From NCBI GenBank assembly GCA_910579605.1, contig CAJTUG010000042.1, forward strand, positions 1-17,388: 17,388 nucleotides of DNA, given 5' to 3'. Shown here piece after piece: positions 14,255 to 17,388 of the stretch (position 1 is the stretch's first letter; each line of letters begins with the position of its first letter). The notes beneath the pieces were generated by a model, which searched no databases, was not told where the DNA came from, and was given only the letters and a program-made list of their open reading frames with translations. This stretch comes from an uncultured Muribaculaceae bacterium (GTDB lineage: Bacteria; Bacteroidota; Bacteroidia; Bacteroidales; Muribaculaceae). A program made the position numbers and the translations under genes.

Positions 14255-17113
14255 ATGAAAAAACTACTGACGGCTGCCTTGGCAGCGGTAATGGCGGTTG
14301 GTGCATTGAGTGCACAAGGTCCTAAACGCGAATACCGGTCTATCTGGTTGACGACGTATATGACTATTGACTGGCCATCGGAGCGAGGCTCAAGCGCTTC
14401 GGCTCAAGCTAAACAAAAACAGGAGCTTGTAGATTATATCGAAAATCATTATAACCGCAATTTCAATTCGGTTTGTTTCCATGTCCGTACTGCTGCCGAT
14501 GCGGTTTATGAGTCGAGCTATGAACCGTGGTCGGAATATGTTTCCGGCACACGAGGAAAATCGCCGGGCTATGACCCATTGGCATTTGTTGTGGAAGAAT
14601 GCCACAAGAGGGGTCTTTCGTGCTATGCATGGATTAATCCTTTCCGTTTGAGGGCATCTCAATCGATGTCTCGCACGACAGAGTTTGATAAGTCTACGAT
14701 GGCTAAGGGTTGGTATATTAAAAACTCTGCAGGTTATGAAACTTTTGACCCAGGATTGCCTGAATGCCGTGAGCATATTCTTAAGGTTATCAAGGAAATC
14801 TATACGAAGTACCGTATAGATGGTTTCTTGTTTGACGATTATTTCTATCCTAATGCTATACCGGAGAATAATACTGCCGGCGACTGGGATACATATAAGA
14901 AATATAATCCCGACAATTTGTCGATGGGTGATTGGCGTCGCGAGAATATCAATAGCTTTATGCGCGAACTCCACCATATGATTATGGAGGATCGTCCAGA
15001 TATGACTTTCGGTCTTAGTCCTGCCGGTATTGCACATAATGGGTCTAATTTCCCTGATTTGCCTCCTTTTGTACCTGGTACCACTGATTGGCAGTATAAT
15101 GATATTTATTCCGACCCTGTTGCATGGCTTAAAGATCAGAGCATTGATTTTATTTCTCCCCAACTATATTGGTTTACTAAGCCAGGGTTGAATTCTTATA
15201 CTACGGCTGCTCCTTTCCAGGCTTTGACGAGCTGGTGGAGCACTGTTGCTCAGCATTATGGCCGCCATGTCTATATGAGTCTTGGACCGTATAGGATGAT
15301 TGACGGAAATAATAAGCCGGTATATAATAATGAGGCTCATTGGGCTGATTTGTCGGATCAGATAAGCTATGTGCGCCAATATAACAATAACTGCGGAGGT
15401 CAGATTTATTTCAGTTCCAAGTATATGGATGGTCCTCTTTGCTCGGGCTGGGGCGATTACTTGCAGGAACATTCTTACCAGCTAAAGGCTCTGACTCCTC
15501 TTATATCTTGGAAAGAACGTCCTAATCTAACTTCTCCTGATGCTAAGATTAATGGCACAACGATATCATGGACGGCTGCAGACCAGACTGGCAACGCGCC
15601 TATTATGCGTTATACCGTTTATGCGATTCCTAATACTGTTCCGATGGAACGTGCGAGCGGCAAGGATGGTATCAGCAATAAGTATTTGATGGATGTTGTG
15701 TATGGCGGTTCTTACGCTGTGAGCCAAGATGCTGTTGACAATTGTTGGTTTGCGGTCTGTGCATACGACAATTATGGTTATGAATCTACCCCGACTGTTA
15801 TAAACTACCCTGAAGGTCCTTTCCCTGCGGTTGAAATAACTAAGGAAGGTACAGAATATAGCCCTGTTGGTGATTTCACAATGGAGAATGTGTGGTATCG
15901 TTCGGCGGATTCTGAGTTTGACGGTCTTGAGTATACCGGTGCCACCAATGGTTCTATGAACCGAGGTATGGTTATTTCCAATGGTTTGGTATTGGTAACT
16001 GGAAGAACAGAAAACTCGATTACCGGCGCTCCTTATATAAAGAAATTTGATCTCAAAACGGGTGAGTTTCTGGAGGATGTTTTAATTGATATTCCTGCTG
16101 ATAACAGCTACCGTTGCAACGATATTATCCGTGATTCTAATGGAGATGTATATATCAGCAATCTTACTCTCAACGCTAATACAAATCCGTTGACACTTTA
16201 TCGCTATGATTCTAAGACGGATGAGGTTTCGCTTTTTGCGGAGCTTAAGTCTACCGGTCTTTCAAACGCGCGTATAGATCATTGTGCAATAGAGGTTGAT
16301 AAAACAACAGAAGGCCAATATTATGTTTATGCAGTTGTAGCAAATGGCAATACGATCTTGCGATGGACTGTTAAGGATAATGTTCAGACAGCTTTTGCTT
16401 CCCGTACTGTAGGGCAATACTATCCGGCTTCATCTCCTAATTTCGGTACTGCACCCAAGTGTTTTGTTGTTGAACATGATATATTGGTTGTAGATGGCGG
16501 TACTACGCATCCGACGGAGTATAATTTTGCTAATGGACAAATTGTTTCGTCGTTGGCATCCAATACTCATTTAGTTCCTGAAGGTGCCCAGGCAAACGGT
16601 TTTGTTCATTTTGGACAAAATGAATGTCTTATGGCTTATGTTGGATCGGATCATAACAGTGCTCAAGGATATAAATTCCATGTTGTTTCCGGTGATAAGC
16701 ATGGTTTTGCTAATACATTGAACAAAGTTTATACTCTGCCTCAGATAGAGATGGGCAAACTTACTTCTACGACGATGTCTACTCCAATTGATGCTATGGT
16801 TGTTGAAGAAGATGGTAAATCTGTTGCCTATCTTGCCGTATATGCTCCAGGAAATGCATTGGCAGTTTATCGTATGACAGGCTCTAAGATAGGTAAGCCG
16901 GCTTCTAAGATTGAAATTGAAGATGGAGATGTTTCGTTTATTGTAAGCAATGGAGCGGTCTTATTCTCCGATAAAGTTGATGCTGAGATTTATACTGTGA
17001 CCGGCCAGTTGGTTGCATCTGTGAAGAATGCGTCAATTCTCCGCCATAATCTTTCTCTTGGCGTTTATATTTTGAAATTCGGCGACAAAGCTGAGCGTGT
17101 GCTGATTAAATAA
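14255..17113 (+). CDS. Secreted GHL10-type glycoside hydrolase with extra C-terminal domains
   Basis: A 952-residue secreted protein. Residues 1-20 form a signal peptide. Residues about 24-400 are a GHL10 (DUF187/PF02638) TIM-barrel: REYRSIWLTT at the start, CYAWINPFRL (123-132), RIDGFLFDDYFYP (187-199) with acidic Asp194/Asp195 near the expected active site, and SPQLYW (301-306). E. coli DigH of this family cleaves denuded peptidoglycan glycan strands, so a cell-wall or glycan substrate is likely but unproven. A fibronectin-III-like segment (about 420-525) follows, then a beta-rich region (about 530-890) with repeated 'Y/R-D-x-K-T-G/D' turns that suggests a beta-propeller. Residues 892-952 resemble a type IX secretion sorting tail (IYTVTGQLV, LGVYILKFGDKAERVLIK). 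It pairs with the SGNH hydrolase gene 28 bases upstream. Confidence 0.85.
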   Translation: MKKLLTAALAAVMAVGALSAQGPKREYRSIWLTTYMTIDWPSERGSSASAQAKQKQELVDYIENHYNRNFNSVCFHVRTAADAVYESSYEPWSEYVSGTRGKSPGYDPLAFVVEECHKRGLSCYAWINPFRLRASQSMSRTTEFDKSTMAKGWYIKNSAGYETFDPGLPECREHILKVIKEIYTKYRIDGFLFDDYFYPNAIPENNTAGDWDTYKKYNPDNLSMGDWRRENINSFMRELHHMIMEDRPDMTFGLSPAGIAHNGSNFPDLPPFVPGTTDWQYNDIYSDPVAWLKDQSIDFISPQLYWFTKPGLNSYTTAAPFQALTSWWSTVAQHYGRHVYMSLGPYRMIDGNNKPVYNNEAHWADLSDQISYVRQYNNNCGGQIYFSSKYMDGPLCSGWGDYLQEHSYQLKALTPLISWKERPNLTSPDAKINGTTISWTAADQTGNAPIMRYTVYAIPNTVPMERASGKDGISNKYLMDVVYGGSYAVSQDAVDNCWFAVCAYDNYGYESTPTVINYPEGPFPAVEITKEGTEYSPVGDFTMENVWYRSADSEFDGLEYTGATNGSMNRGMVISNGLVLVTGRTENSITGAPYIKKFDLKTGEFLEDVLIDIPADNSYRCNDIIRDSNGDVYISNLTLNANTNPLTLYRYDSKTDEVSLFAELKSTGLSNARIDHCAIEVDKTTEGQYYVYAVVANGNTILRWTVKDNVQTAFASRTVGQYYPASSPNFGTAPKCFVVEHDILVVDGGTTHPTEYNFANGQIVSSLASNTHLVPEGAQANGFVHFGQNECLMAYVGSDHNSAQGYKFHVVSGDKHGFANTLNKVYTLPQIEMGKLTSTTMSTPIDAMVVEEDGKSVAYLAVYAPGNALAVYRMTGSKIGKPASKIEIEDGDVSFIVSNGAVLFSDKVDAEIYTVTGQLVASVKNASILRHNLSLGVYILKFGDKAERVLIK

Positions 17114-17154
17114 CATTAATCTACATACTCGGTTATTTACCGGTAATATTTTTA

Positions 17155-17198
17155 AGCACCTCTTTTTCTACGCCTATAGGCGCAGAAAAAGAGGTGCT
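17155..17198. terminator. Long hairpin between convergent genes, probable bidirectional terminator
   Basis: Two 20-base arms (17155-17174 and 17179-17198) pair with only one mismatch (A/C at 17170/17183) around a TATA loop; the outer 15 pairs are perfect and include a T5/A5 block. It lies between the + strand GHL10 gene and the - strand superoxide dismutase remnant. Neither side has a clear T-run, so termination would depend mainly on the stem or its internal T5. Confidence 0.6.
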
Positions 17199-17222
17199 CT
17201 CACGAGTACCTCCCTTCCCATT

Positions 17223-17265
17223 CATCACATTATGCTAAAAGTGCTATATTTTTAGTGTGGTGATG
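17223..17265. other. Weak imperfect inverted repeat downstream of the superoxide dismutase
   Basis: CATCAC (17223-17228) pairs with GTGATG (17260-17265), and inside it CTAAAA (17235-17240) pairs with TTTTAG (17250-17255). It is imperfect, lies about 22 bases past the dismutase stop on the - strand, and has no T-run after it. It may add to transcription end there or be chance. Confidence 0.25.
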
Positions 17266-17287
17266 CACACTTATGAGATAAACGATT

Positions 17288-17388
17288 TTAATATCTGCTT
17301 TCTACAACTTCCCAGTCGACGATATCCCATAGTTGTTTAAGGGCGTCGGCACGGCGATTCTGGTAGTCGAGATAGTATGCATGTTACC
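17288..17388 (-). pseudogene. sodB: 3' end of iron/manganese superoxide dismutase, in-frame stop at the window edge
   Basis: Read on the - strand, bases 17383 down to 17288 encode HAYYLDYQNRRADALKQLW followed by DIVDWEVVESRY and a TAA stop. This is the unmistakable C-terminus of a Fe/Mn superoxide dismutase, which turns superoxide into oxygen and hydrogen peroxide; the leading His is the last metal ligand of the D-x-W-E-H motif. The codon just before it (17386-17384) is TAA, where the family has Glu (GAA), preceded by GG, which fits the end of the Trp codon TGG. A single G-to-T change would explain it. So the gene is either interrupted just before its last 31 residues or carries a sequencing or assembly error; the rest lies outside the window. 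Confidence 0.7.

Noticed and set aside
14390..15163. A 257-codon open frame on the - strand inside the GHL10 gene
   Set aside because: It is fully covered by the well-supported GHL10 catalytic domain, and its composition (many Ile, Arg and Cys) shows no protein family pattern.
17137..17146. Ten-base palindrome TTACCGGTAA after the GHL10 gene
   Set aside because: It is short and isolated next to the stronger hairpin, so no role can be supported.
1..17388. Search for CRISPR arrays, tRNA or rRNA genes, insertion sequences and integrase-type genes
   Set aside because: No spaced repeats, cloverleaf-like segments, transposase motifs or inverted-repeat pairs of that kind were recognised on either strand by eye.

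Overview
The window looks like a stretch of chromosome from a member of the Bacteroidales (Bacteroidota), probably close to Muribaculaceae or Bacteroides. This rests on several family-level signs: a DUF4301 protein, a DUF5063 protein, a SusD-free set of 'MKK...AQ' signal peptides, a C-terminal tail resembling the type IX secretion sorting domain, FabG and PrmA sequences of the Bacteroides type, and a promoter with the Bacteroidota pattern TTTG-N20-TAnnTTTG. Placement below order is inference. No mobile element, tRNA, rRNA, CRISPR array or phage gene was seen, and all complete genes are on the + strand.

Layout. 1-3511: the end of prmA (ribosomal protein L11 methyltransferase, 5' end outside the window), a small outer-membrane beta-barrel protein, a beta-carbonic anhydrase and a DUF4301 protein, closed by a good intrinsic terminator at 3531-3560. 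3591-6607: gmk (guanylate kinase), nadD (NAD synthesis), a DUF5063 protein and an M18 aminopeptidase, tightly packed and probably one operon. 6637-9657: a near-perfect Bacteroidota promoter, then ilvA-type threonine ammonia-lyase, a secreted C1-family (bleomycin-hydrolase-like) peptidase and a SPOR-domain lipoprotein. 9737-12043: a patatin phospholipase joined to a POTRA-like segment and a beta-barrel (type Vd / PlpD-like architecture), followed by a strong terminator. 12044-12344: a 301-base intergenic region with the terminator, two candidate -7 elements and a 14-bp perfect palindrome. 12345-13091: fabG with its own terminator. 13159-17113: a secreted SGNH hydrolase and a large secreted GHL10-type glycoside hydrolase with an appended beta-rich region and a sorting-like tail. 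17155-17198: a long hairpin between convergent genes. 17288-17388: on the - strand, the last residues of an iron/manganese superoxide dismutase, with an in-frame stop codon where the family has Glu of the WEH motif.

How the genes fit together. The first half is core metabolism and translation (PrmA, Gmk, NadD, aminopeptidase, threonine deaminase) mixed with Bacteroidota-specific families of unknown role. The second half is dominated by cell-envelope and secreted proteins. No single dedicated multi-gene defence or biosynthetic system was seen. The best leads are the hidden sugar-nucleotidyltransferase-like motifs in the DUF4301 protein, the interrupted superoxide dismutase at the right edge, the type Vd patatin, and the composite GHL10 protein.
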